Source of the DNA: Branchiostoma lanceolatum | Lineage: Eukaryota > Chordata > Leptocardii > Amphioxiformes > Branchiostomatidae | Length of the DNA: 64,000 nt | Assembly (NCBI RefSeq): GCF_035083965.1 | Contig: NC_089722.1 | Span: 18,786,642-18,850,641 of the forward strand | Reading direction: 5' to 3' | Notes under the pieces: generated by a model | Seen by the model: only the letters and a program-made list of their open reading frames with translations | Databases searched by the model: none | Told to the model about the DNA's origin: nothing | Translations under genes and position numbers: made by a program | In this document: positions 21,640-33,600 of the stretch, piece after piece | How the letters are laid out: the number at the start of each line of letters is the position of its first letter | Numbering within the stretch: position 1 is the stretch's first letter

Positions 21640-24560
21640 TAATAGGAACAATAGACTGACGTCAATGAGCTTGTTGTTCAAGCGAATCAGATTCTTTTAA
21701 GCTGAAAGGTAACGCTGAGGGAAATTCCCTCTCTGCCTACGGCGGTGTTCTACGTGCGATCAATCTGTGAGAAGGAAATGACCTTGAAGAAGTATCGTCG
21801 CTTTGATTTTGCTAAAAAAAGGCTATCTTTATCTCATCATTTGTAAAAAATAAACACGTCAAAAAATACACAGTCAGTCTTTAACAAGCTTTTGTTATTT
21901 GTTTGTTATACGATGGGGACGTTAACATTTTTTCCATTCGAGCAACCAATTATGACATAAGTTGGCTTGAAGCAATCAATAGGCCTGTCAGAACTGATGA
22001 TACCTCATATCTTATGTGTAGTAACCCAAACTAGATGGCTGTAATTGTCATGAAGCTAGATCAACTCGCCAGATCAAAAAAAGCTAAATTTGTGTATTGG
22101 GGGTTTATTAGGATTGTAGATTAGAAGCCTTAACGTTACATATAATTGGCAACGAATTAAAGATGGTGACGACTTGTTTTAGATGCAGTGGGCTGCACTT
22201 ATTGCTCATAGACTTGCATGCCTACAGAATACACACAGATTCCAGTCTAACTTAGGCAACATGTAAACAGGATAGTTGATGTTTGACAAATCTAATTAGG
22301 TATTAACCATGTCTAACATTTAAAAAAGAAGAAAGCTGCTTGCCCAAAATTATAACGATAATCGGCTCCATTGGTTGACTTATAAAGTTAGACTTGTTTA
22401 TTTGATATGTACTTGACAAGATAGATATTTCGCTCTGGTGCAGATACGTATACATATTAGTTATTTTTATGAGCAATATGCTGCGTATAAGAGATAATGT
22501 TGCTGATATTTTACATGAAGTACTGTAAAAGAAGACACTTGGTTTGATCTCTGAGCAACGTGACGCTCAAAAGGTCATTGACAGCCTACAAACGGACATC
22601 TGAAATAGACCAGACGTTACGACAAAATTGTCTTATATTTTAGATGATACATATCAAAGAATACATGACAGACATCATGCACGCGTGCACGGCATTCCCT
22701 CTTAGTATTTTACTTTTTTGCCTCTACGTATACATGTAGATAAGAAACGTAGCTTAGCAACAACCACTATGATAAAAGATCTGGATTCAAGCTGACACTG
22801 CAGCATATCATGTCCTTGAGAGATTTTGTTTCCGCGGGTGAAGATTTCCAGTTCAGTGTTAATTCGTGGAAAGACTGTTGTGCCATTGGATTTTGTGACC
22901 CTGATTAACCCAATGTCGATGTTGAAATGTCAGGGACAATCGTAATTACTATCAGTCACATATCGGGTAAATTCACGTCGCACTCAAACGTCTTGAATAA
23001 AGTGAGAAACCAGAACTTGTCAATGTAGGGAACGCTAGGACTTGAAGTTGTTGCTGATTTGGTATTTGAAGGCCTTATCAACGAGACTTTAGTTTATTGT
23101 ACACATAATAGACATAATGTGTGAGTAGCTTTGGGATATACCATTTCAACACACAGGGTAAAACGGCTCAGCATAACACTGTCTACAAAACGTAGGACCC
23201 GGTATGTTTTCACAGAGTCATACGGCAAATGCGTCAGGCTTGTTAAGAAAGTACCTAGAATAATGATTTTGTCCTCAATAAAACATAATTTAACATTTCC
23301 TAAAACCCCTTAGTTTAAAAGTGGCATAACCTTTCACTAGTTAGTCTGCTTAACTGGATTCATGGGTCATTTCATCCAGCACTGGATTAATGCCACCAAG
23401 ACGGAAACATGGCTATCTTTCGCAAACACAAACATAAGTGTTACACATCGGTAAGACTAAGCCTAAAAGTATGGACATGAATAGTTTATCTGGATTGTAG
23501 ATGGTTTTCTTGTGATAAAGCCCTACATATAATTGGCAACCAATTAAAAATGGCGTCCAGGAATGCACTTGTGCACCAGCTTACAATACCTCATTGCCAT
23601 CGACTAAGCTTAGGCAATATTATGACATAGATGTTTAAAAGTTTATTGTTGTCTGTGACTTTCAAATCAACCGTAAACCTGTAAAACTGTGCATCAATAG
23701 TTTATCAGAACTGTAGATGGTTTTCTTGAGTAATTGACAAACAGACCAATCAAAAATGGCGACGAGGAAGACCTTGTAAACATGGTTGAGTGCAATGGGG
23801 TGAATTGTTCATTGCTTTTCATGCCTACACAGTCGGAAAGATTCATGTAGATTCTTCACAGTTTACCAGGATAATTGATATCTGATAATTGATCATTGAT
23901 GTTAGAATATTGATCTTATGTAAATGTAAAATTGCTACCTTGGAAATTCCCATGACATCACAAACAACTAAATTTCGATGCACGTCGCATGTCAAAGGTT
24001 GTGTTGGGCATTCTGTGTCCATTATAAATGAGCACTGACATGTCATAATGTGAAAACCGGCTTTGTCTCCCTGCCAAAACCTTACCGGTTACTTTGGGTG
24101 TCTGTGTCTATTGTTCATAAGCATTGGCATTTGATAATGAGATAATAACAGTGTATCACTACCAAAATCTTGTCTACGCCGTGTTTTTCTGTTAGCTGAA
24201 AAGTAGTATAGATCGGACGAGTATATAGGGAGAATACTTTGCGGTCGGCTATTGCAGTGCACAGTAACCCGCGCAGTACGCATTCTTTTCACTGTCGAAA
24301 CTTTGGGGTATAGTCAAAGGTATAAGCATTATGCTTGTACGGGGAATGACAAAACTTGGAACCACACCATGGAGATGACATGTTTATTCACGATCATTTT
24401 GGTCACGGCAAGCAAATTTTATAAATGACATCAGCGCGCACTGATTTAGAACCTTGACCGGGAACTGTTGGGCTGAGGTCCTTTCCACCTTGCCAAATGC
24501 ACAATGTTTAGATTTCTAATATTTCGTACCCTAACAACCCTCTATTTTAAAGTGGATTAA
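21640..24560. other. Spacer without a recognised gene
   Basis: A low-complexity AT-rich spacer. A segment with ATAATTGGCAACCAATTAAA recurs in diverged form near 22.14, 23.53 and 23.74 kb, so part of it is repeat-derived. I see no coding exon or RNA. Confidence 0.45.
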
Positions 24561-24664
24561 CTTTTCACTAGTTAGCCTGCTTTACATGATGATTCTCGTT
24601 GCGAAAAGAACAAATAGGATGGACCACGAACTCTGAATATATCATCAATGCACGGGCAGCCGCT

Positions 24665-24851
24665 CTACGGCACCGGCGCGAAGCACACCATGCAATAATC
24701 TTCTGCCTCGTTGGTCCAGTAGTCATCCAGTGCAAAGCCACCCTTCTCCGCCAGGTGGCGTATCTGGCGTAAGCTCCACTTGCAGCTCCAGTTTGGCCCA
24801 TTCGTGAAGAAAAATTTCCATTCCGGAAGTCAAGGTTGAGGCCGAGTTTGC
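24665..24851 (-). pseudogene. Frameshifted terminal-exon relic, family unknown
   Basis: After an acceptor (AACTTTCAG) the minus strand reads KLGLNLDFRNGN, then shifts frame by one and continues as KFFFTNGPNWSCKWSLRQI, GGFALDDYWTNEAEDYC and MVCFAPVP, then stop. The second frame has a protein-like composition (W, C, Y and acidic residues). A one-base indel in a decayed last exon explains both. I cannot name the parent gene. Chance cannot be excluded. Confidence 0.35.
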
Positions 24852-25611
24852 CTGAAAGTTGAGGGGAAGAATAAGCACGTTAACACCTCTTGCAAATAAC
24901 CTGAAAATGTCGATGTCGTTTTCAATCGTTTTTTTCTCCCTCAGAGGTGTAGATCTTCATCCTATCTAATCGATTAATTAATTAATTGGTCCTTACTGCT
25001 TAGATTAGCCTTTGATGCGACATTGCACAGAATTAGACGTTTGTCCATTATCAATATCGAAGAAATACCGTCGTAGTGACTCTTCAATGAGTTGACCTCG
25101 ACAGGTGAGTCGAGATACTTAATTACCTCACCTTGATCCACTTTCTGGGACACTCCCACACCAGATTTCCAGAACACGACTATAAAACCACGTGGAAAGT
25201 AAGCATAGACAACATATATTAGTGGCAATCAGATATACCAATTCAAGTCAAACTCTCAATAATGCTGGACAACCCCTTGCATATTACAAGTCAATAAACG
25301 TATCAAAACAACAGTATACGTACTTAACTACAGGTGTTACATTGAAGGTCACAAGATACAACGCGTGTCCAGGAGATTGGATGCGTACAAGATCACAAAT
25401 GACGTCGGAAGTACCAAGGTGCATTTCAAGATATATCCTTGAAAAAAGCAAGTCGAAAAGTTTATTTTTAAGGACATGGTTTACGAGTTACTATTTGAGG
25501 AGTCTCCATAAATGGTAAAGTTCCGTTGTTAATGAGGCGTGATTTACGTACTTTGTTCTATGACCTCCCTGGCGGCGAAAACTTAATGCTCTGACAATAC
25601 CCAACCTTCAG

Positions 25612-25619
25612 TATATAAG
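25612..25619 (+). promoter_or_regulatory. TATA box upstream of gene B
   Basis: The text is CAGTATATAAGGG. Just downstream lies a stretch conserved in copy 2 (AAGACCTAGTATGACGGGTT). At the matching place in copy 2 (about 38.37 kb) the text is CAGTAAGCC and the TATA box is gone. A transcript from here would need a 5-kb first intron to reach the gene B start codon. Confidence 0.4.
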
Positions 25620-26089
25620 GGTTATAATGACCGAGAGTTGCGTCAGCCGAAAAGACCTAGTATGACGGGTTTGGTTTGGGGGATCTTTTTATAGAAGTGC
25701 ATAGCGCCAAAACACACATTTCTGCTTGTAAATACATTCTTATAGCTTCCACAAGGCCTTCCTACGGGGCCAGAATTCGGCAACAAAAATGATAATTGGA
25801 AGTAGAGTCAGTCCACAGTAAGATCAATGAATGCTTGCGAATGAAAATTTCCTGGCAAATATTCCTCCTATAGTCTGGTAGAGACCACCTACACCGTTAT
25901 GAATCGTAAGATCTAAGAGTTTTTCTCCCACACTTTGCTTCGTGCTGACTGTAAGCAATAATTGCAGAATGAGATGTTGGTCTATTGGCGCAACAATAGA
26001 CCCCGCTTCCTCAAAACGGCGAACGCTGAGTGACGAAATGTTGGATCTGTGCAACCCTTCATTTCATAACCAGAATATGTAAATAAAAG

Positions 26090-29000
26090 ACAACAAAATG
26101 TTTACAAATACGGTCTTTATCTATGAAATTCGCAGAGCGATCTGTCAAATTTCTGGTCGCTCACTGGTCGTTCCCTGGTCGTTCAGCGGTTGCAGCCTGA
26201 AGCGGAAAGAAGGTGTTACATATACATGTAAGGTTAAACACCTGGTGCCACAAGTGACGCCATAAGTTGTTAGTAGGGTGGAGTATCTATCCACAATGTC
26301 ATTTTAATTTCAGAACCGTGTGAAAATCGCGAGAGAAAGAAAAGTTACAGCTCAAGAGGAAACAATATACTAGTAGCGTTTACTGGCCAGTTCGCACATC
26401 ATTTGGGCCATATTCTTGACCTGAAGGCGAACGGTGTTATTCGTTAAAGGTAGGTCCCTTCTAGTTGTATTTCAGCCAGTTTGTTTACTTGTTTGTATTT
26501 CTGGTGCAGTATTTCATTGTCTGTGTCATCTATACCTGTGATTTTGTTCTAAAAGCTAAAATATAACTTAGAATAATTCTACATTTTGTAATATCAAAAT
26601 GATAGTCTCAAATTACACGGGCTTCGATATTACGGAACTCTCTTCCAAGTGCTCTCCAATACACCCACAAGCCTATAAAACCAACGTTTACCGCCATCTC
26701 CTAGCTTAGTCACCTTAATCTAAATCTCCCACCAACTTAGTTCAGTGTCCTTGAGCAATGGTTTCTTGGCCTCCCACGGGGCAAATTCGTTGAAAACATG
26801 TACAAATTATACTTTTTCTGTTGATAGAACGTCATGACTCATGGAATAAGTTAGCCTGTAAGCTGAAAATTACCTGAAATGATCATAGGTTCTTTAATAA
26901 CAACCTTGCTCCTTTTGACGGGTTAGAAACTAGTTTCGTCTAATTACCGGAAATGGACGTAAGGATTTTGACGTGGATTATGGCATACATGTACATATGA
27001 TACAATTATGCGATATCCTGGTGCTGCTGAAGTGACGTTGGTCTTCCTTTTGACGTCCCTTGAATAATCAAGAATCAATTTTAGTAGCTTAAGAATATAA
27101 AATTGAAACTCCTGTCGAATAAAAGGCGGTTGGTATGGTCGAAGTTTGTTTTCAAACTATACCTGCAAGTTGCGTGGTGAAATCAAGAAAACAACAAATA
27201 AAAGAATGTGCCCGCCGTAAGCCTTAGGCTGTTTTCGACCTTAGTGACCTTGTGTGGCCTAAGGTAAAGGCCCGTTTAAATCCACCGTTGGTTAGCGGCA
27301 TCCTTTCATAATTAGCTGATATCTGTATTTTGTCAGGAATCAGCTTAAGCGAAAGTTAATTTTCTTTAAACATTATACAGTTTTTTCTCTCAACTTTCTC
27401 TGACTTGACCAGCGAGCCTAAAGAGAAGTTTGGTGTCGAACATTAAACAGTGACATTTGTCAGATGAAGAAGCGAGATATGTCATGTTTTGTTCTTGTTA
27501 AACTTTCAGATAGAAAATATAAGGTCGATTTTACAAAAATTTCGTCTATTACATATCCTCCATCCGGAGCTTAAACTTACGGCTGATAAGAAGAAATATA
27601 TAAAAATTCATACACTCATTTCATTTTTTATGTATCATGGACGACAATAGGAGGGACGTGAACCAAGTGTGGGTCAGGGCGTGATTCACTAGTTATTATC
27701 GGGCGGTAGGCTGTCATTCCGAGTCAGGCTTCGCGCAGAGAAGGTCGTGAATAGACTCCCCACCGTACGTTCCTTCCTGTCTTCCAGAATCTTATACAAA
27801 AGGTATTGAAGTAGACTTTTTTTGCTGTTTTGTATGCGTACTATCAACTGGACAGGTTTTAAAAGTCCTTTGTTCGACGTTTGTTTGAACTAATCCGTCT
27901 AGGTGGTGGCAACATACACATAAGTTTTTAATGCTTCGTACGCTTTCAAACGTTTCGTTTCCTTCTTCGTTTATTTGTAAAAATTTTCCTTTGATTAATG
28001 CTTCACCTGTGTTTGACCAAAGCGAATTTTGACATGGGGTGAAGATTTCGAGGTTAAAGACCACTGCTGGTCTCGCCACGTGCTGTTTTCATGCCGCGCG
28101 TTCTACAGGATGTGTCCTACTTCCGCTGGGCTAGGCGTCAGTGGCTTAACAGAACATCAATTGTACGGAAATGTGCACCCATGTCTAGCGTCTTTGGCAG
28201 AGTCAGAAACACATCGTGGGACAAATACACATATCTAGAGGGAAAGAGAGGGTGAAAGAGGGAAAGAGGGAGAAAGAGATAGGGAGGGAGGGAGAAAGGA
28301 CAGTGCTGATGTTTAAATGTGTTCTACGTGTACGTGCCCTCACGTAACGTTAGTACGTATGTTTTAGGTTTATAGTGTTGTGCCGGTCTCATGGTGGTAC
28401 TATATCTGCTCCTAGTGCTATGACTTGTGCCATTCTCTGAACTGTTCCCCTGTCAAACAAATCCTCTGCACCCCGTTTGCGACTCGTGTCGGTCTCGGAT
28501 GATTATTGCTGTTCCCAGGACCCTAAGCCTGGAAACCATACCATCGGGAGCTCCCGGTATCTCTGCGGTGCTGGGAGTGGTGCCCACCCGCCCAGACAGA
28601 TTAGCCCGCTCGGGGGTGGGTTTACGGGCTTGGCTTAATTTGTTCGTTCCCGAGAGAGGCGATAACTCTGTGGCCCTCTAATTGCCAGCTAACACTCGGA
28701 CAATCTTAAAGAAACGAGTCAATATAGCAGACTTGACCCGGTAGGACACTAAGCCTACCCGCCGTAGAAACTGGTGACCAGGCTACAGGACCCATGTCGG
28801 TCTGTTTTCAACTTACTCCGCGCACACCTTGCTTCTACTTCGCTGGGTGCCCCTGCCCATCTTAAGACCAATAGGTTAAGAGTTTCTGTCCAGATGACCA
28901 TTGCCCTCACCTGGCATGCTTGCAACAGGAATGTGATCACTACCATCATACGGGGGTTTTTTGGCATATTTGTCAGGTTTTCGTTTTATTTGTGGTCCAA

Positions 29001-30500
29001 AATGCACTGTATTTGACATTTGGTGTATCATTTCTCCGGTAAGTAAAGCCCGGCATGTACTTTTCATAGCGCATGTCCGTGGTTAACGTGTCAGCAGGCC
29101 AGATTGGAACGGTACATATTTTCATTAATTTTGCACATGACTGTGTTGTGTTATGAGCTATAAAAATTCTTTGTTCACTATTTCAGTGCTAGCTTGATAA
29201 ATGTTACGTTTTTTTAGTAAATAGAAATTCATATTTTCAGAAATACAAGTGATCTCGAATCGGAGGAGGCGGTAATTAACGAAATAGTCACATAATGACT
29301 GTCTTCAGTGCATCCTTTTTGACAATGAGTCATAGGGCGTCCACCTTGAATTTCTATGCGGTCACACGTGATAACCAGTAAATCACACGTCACGACCGAC
29401 ATAGAACAACATTCCTGCCCGGATGTGCGTCATCGGCCGCTTTATTTAGGGCACTCTTAATCAGACACGAACCCGACAATAATAATAATGTTTTATTTGC
29501 AAGTTCTTGCCCGAGGGCTAATTGTAACTTGAGTCAACGCATAGAAAGGGTATACTATACAGATAGTGCGAGTTAACAATGTTGACAAGTAGAACAAATG
29601 GCTATTCTAAGAACAACTACGGAATACAATCTACGCTTTTGGGGTTTGACGTCTTTTTTTGAAGCAGTGGAAGACGAAGTGTCCACTATTTTGGAATGAG
29701 TGGGTTTTGAGAGGTTAACAGGGTTCTAGTCTTCTTTTCGTCAGTAAACGTTTGGAAATTGTGGTAAGTTTGTAAATTGTGTAATAATAAAGGACGAAAG
29801 ACGCGCCCGACCAGCTTCCATCGCTGAGTCCATTGAGCTTTTTTTCTTAACTACGCGTACTTTCTTACGCTTCATTATTTTGAATGCTTGCCATGTTCTT
29901 CGTTTATTTGACGGGTAGAATACAATCAAACCTCAGCAGAGTCTGTGTGAGTTGGCACGTACAATGAAGTTTTTGGTGAAACCCAGAGAGAAAGAATCAT
30001 CGTTTGTGGGACGCCAACAACAAGCGGTTGTGAGTTCAAGGATTCTCCCTAACCTCCTGTACAGAGACTGACCCCATTACCCGGACTAGCCTGGAGCAGT
30101 CATCATACCGTGTCCTATAATTGTCACGTTCTGTCTCTGCGCCTACTCGGCTGGCCTTGTGAGTACAAGGGACAATTAAGGTCAACAAAAAAACTAACTT
30201 GAGAAATGATCCGGTCTACCTTGACGGCGCCTTGATAATGATAAATAAATAAGGTATGTTCGGAGCTCCCCAATGATGACCAGTCGCATGGGAAGGCATT
30301 ATCCAACGGCAGAATAATGAACAACATGAAACAATAACGATATCTATCAATATTTATTGCTTGCATGTGATATATCGATAAAAGTTAGACATCCAGGTAA
30401 TCCACAAGACAAAAGTTCACCGTCAAGTCTAATCGCAAGCGCATGGTAAAAACACAGGAGACATGCATGTGACAATAGCTAATGAGTGACGTTGTCATAG
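26090..30500. other. Region upstream of gene B without a recognised gene
   Basis: Near 26.15 kb lies a fragment with repeated CTGGTCG and GCTCACTGG, a repeat family seen again at 46.8 and 49.3-49.6 kb. From 28.42 to 28.95 kb is a GC-richer block of unknown origin, absent from copy 2. At 29.48-29.6 kb is a dispersed-repeat-like segment with AATAATGTTTTATTTGCAAG. The rest matches copy 2. No exon was found apart from a possible unseen 5' UTR exon. Confidence 0.4.
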
Positions 30501-30681
30501 TAACAAGAGACTTTCCAAAATGCTAGAATTAGCTATATCTAAATTACTTATTATCAATCATTGTTATCAATTATCAACATTTTACAGGGGTATCAGGATG
30601 CTGATATTGAAAATTGTTTTTCAGGAAATAAAAACAACAGCTACACGACTACAACACCAGGCCAGGAAAGGATCTTCAAAG

Positions 30682-33600
30682 ATGACCGGTCCCCAGGCTA
30701 ACTACTTCATCGTCACCGCGGCGTTGTTGATCCTCCTGGCGGGTGAATCCGCTGCGTGGAGGCGCCGCCGTCGAACCTGCTCTGCGGTCAACTGCCAGTG
30801 GGGTCCGTGGACGTCTTGGTCTTCCTGCACAACTCAGTGTGGGTCTTTAGGAACACGGACAAGGACGAGGTATGAGCCTAGCGCCCTTCGCAGACATCTT
30901 GGAGCGGCGCACCCTCGTAAACCAGGTGATGTAACGTCGAGCGATAGGCGGTCCTGGTTAACGAGGGTGGGAGCGGCGACGTTTTGTGTGTGTGGGTGCT
31001 GATACGCGAATGTTTTACACGGGCCAAGGTTCTCTAATGCCAGCTTAGGAAGTTATGTCGCCGGGGGAGGATTGCGTATCAGCGCTCCCCCAAAAAATAA
31101 ACGCCGATGCCGCAGAAGTCTGCTAGTATGAACCATGATTCTCAACAACCTGGTAGTCAGACTAAGATGTGGCGTGCAGTGTGGGGTTCGGTCGAGTTGC
31201 TTAGGGTGGGGGCATCAGCATTTTTAGTACAAATGTAGTTGATATGCATTTTTACATTAAAATATTTTTCTTTCAAGTTTGTGACCATATTGTGAATCGT
31301 ACAAAGGTACAAAGTGAGAAAGCCATTAATTGCGAACAAATAGGGCCCTAAACTTTTATTTCTCGGCATGCTCGCAACAATTTTGCGGTGCCCATAGGAT
31401 GTCATGCGTATAATCAAATCAGAGTGGCCCTATTACGGATTAACAATGTATCCTGGCATTGTAACATGAGGATGCTGCATCCACCACCGCCATACTATCA
31501 TCGAAAAAGATGCACACATACATGTAGTGTGGAAGTATACATCGTCATCGATGTTTAAGTTCACTGTCTCCAGGCATAATCATTGCTTTATGCTTTATTC
31601 ACAACCCCCACCAGACCTTACAGTCCTGCAGCATCCTGCGGCGGAGCCCCCTGTAGCGGCAGTAACTTTGAGACGGAGGAGTGCAACAGGTTCTGTCCGA
31701 ACGGGACTCCCTCGGGGGCCGGCTGTGACTGTTCAGGCACTGGCTTCACCGGAACGTGTTGTGACATCGGTAGGTGAAGGGGTACTTAACCAATTGAATA
31801 TAGTGTGAAATAAGCTCTTCCACACTTCCAAGTCAGGAATTGTGTGGCGTCAGGAATTGTGGGTAATATGCCAAAGGCCCCTGGCGTTCAGGGCGAATTT
31901 TGTTTATGTCTCCGGAGACATAAACAAAATACGTCAGAACAGTGTATGTAGATCAAAACATTGGTCAAGATGAGAACTGTTTACAAATCAGGGCTAGGGG
32001 CCTTCACCTTTGACATATTACCCACAACTCCTGTCGCCACGCATGCGTACTCGAAAGTGGGAACGAGCTTATTCCAGTGCTTGTGACGACCCACTGGACA
32101 CGGATACACTTGATCTACGTACTGAGACCAATCCATATGTGCTTCGTCTTTGAACGCAACTTAAATATAGTCGTTCTATGCAATATCAATACCAAGACAT
32201 TTTGCACTTTAACAGCAGCCGACGTGGATGAGTGTGCCCTTGGGACAGACACCTGTCATGACCAAGCCACCTGTGCCAACACACCTGGGAGCTACACCTG
32301 TGACTGTAACTCTGGATACACTGGCAATGGAAACAGTTGTACAGGTAAGATTAGTTTGCCTGCATAAATGAAATAAACAATTACGGCCTTTTATTGTTTG
32401 ATTTCTTCAACGATGTCAAGAAAAACTGACAAGGCTGTACAATATATTATCCATGAGCGGAAATATAGTCACATAGAAATGATGCAGGCGTTTTAAACGT
32501 GCTGTATAAAGTAAAATCACAACCAAACATCACCTTGTTTTACAGACGAAGACGAGTGTGCCCTTGGAACAGACACCTGCGATGAAAATGCCATCTGTAA
32601 CAACACACCTGGGGACTACACCTGTACATGTGGCGACGGCTTCAATGGCGACGGATACACCTGTACTGGTATGATTGACGTTTTGTTTATCTCATAAACT
32701 CAAACTCTAGATATAAGATAGCATTGAAATACCATGGGGTTAGTACGATTTGAAGCGTAGTGTAACTTTACATTATCTATTTTTTTGTTTTACTAAAAAC
32801 TCATGATGAAAGATGCGTCATGAAATAATGGTACACTTTTCGTCACAGACGACGACGAATGCACCCTGGGGACCCACGACTGCCATGAAGCTGCCACCTG
32901 TTCAAACACACCGGGTGGCTTCGCTTGTGCGTGTGACCCGGGATATAACGGCGATGGAAACACTTGCACAGGTACGATGAAACAGTTATCATATTGAGCT
33001 TCTCCTATTGTTTTTTATGTTTCTTTTTCCTCTTGTTCCCTTTCTGTTCCAAGCAAATAAGGTGAATGACCTGGACCAAACAGCTGTCACCATGGTTACT
33101 GGCAGCGTGGCAGACACCCTGTGGTGTTCGATTACACAATGTTGCATGACAGAAGGGCTGGTCACCATATATAGGAATGCGTTTTATAGTAAGAATAAAC
33201 AGGGCAGTACTTTGTTATGCTAGACCATGTGAAGGTAAAAATTATGTATTCACTTGCAAGCGTTACCTCTCTATAGTAGTTTCATCTGTATTTGCCCGAC
33301 ATCCTCTAAAAATAAAAAGTCAAGCTGAATATAGGACGAAGTATCCTATAGATAACAGCATTCTTCATCAAACTTTACTTCTTAGACGACGACGAGTGTG
33401 CACTTGGAACAGACACCTGCGATGACGATGCCACCTGTGTCAACGCAGCTGGGAGCTACACCTGTGATTGTAACCCTGGATACCGTGGCGATGGAAATAC
33501 CTGTGACGGTAAGTTCAGATACTTCATTGTTTTGCTTTTACGTGCCAAAAAAGTTGCACGGTGAATCGTTCTGTAATAGACGGACACGTAAACTATCAAA

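Noticed and set aside
30520..30681. Upstream extension of the gene B first exon frame
   Set aside because: The in-frame text before the Met at 30682 is not conserved in gene C, and the signal peptide starts at the later Met; an acceptor-like TTTTTCAG lies inside it.
30870..31002. Continuation of the gene B exon 1 frame past the donor
   Set aside because: This is transposon sequence after a conserved GTATGA donor; the TSP1 module is completed only by splicing to 31615.
33056..33130. A possible decayed EGF exon between gene B EGF exons
   Set aside because: Only a short resemblance (GAATGACCTGGACCAAACAG, CTGTCACCATG); cysteine spacing and splice sites are absent, so it is not listed as a relic.
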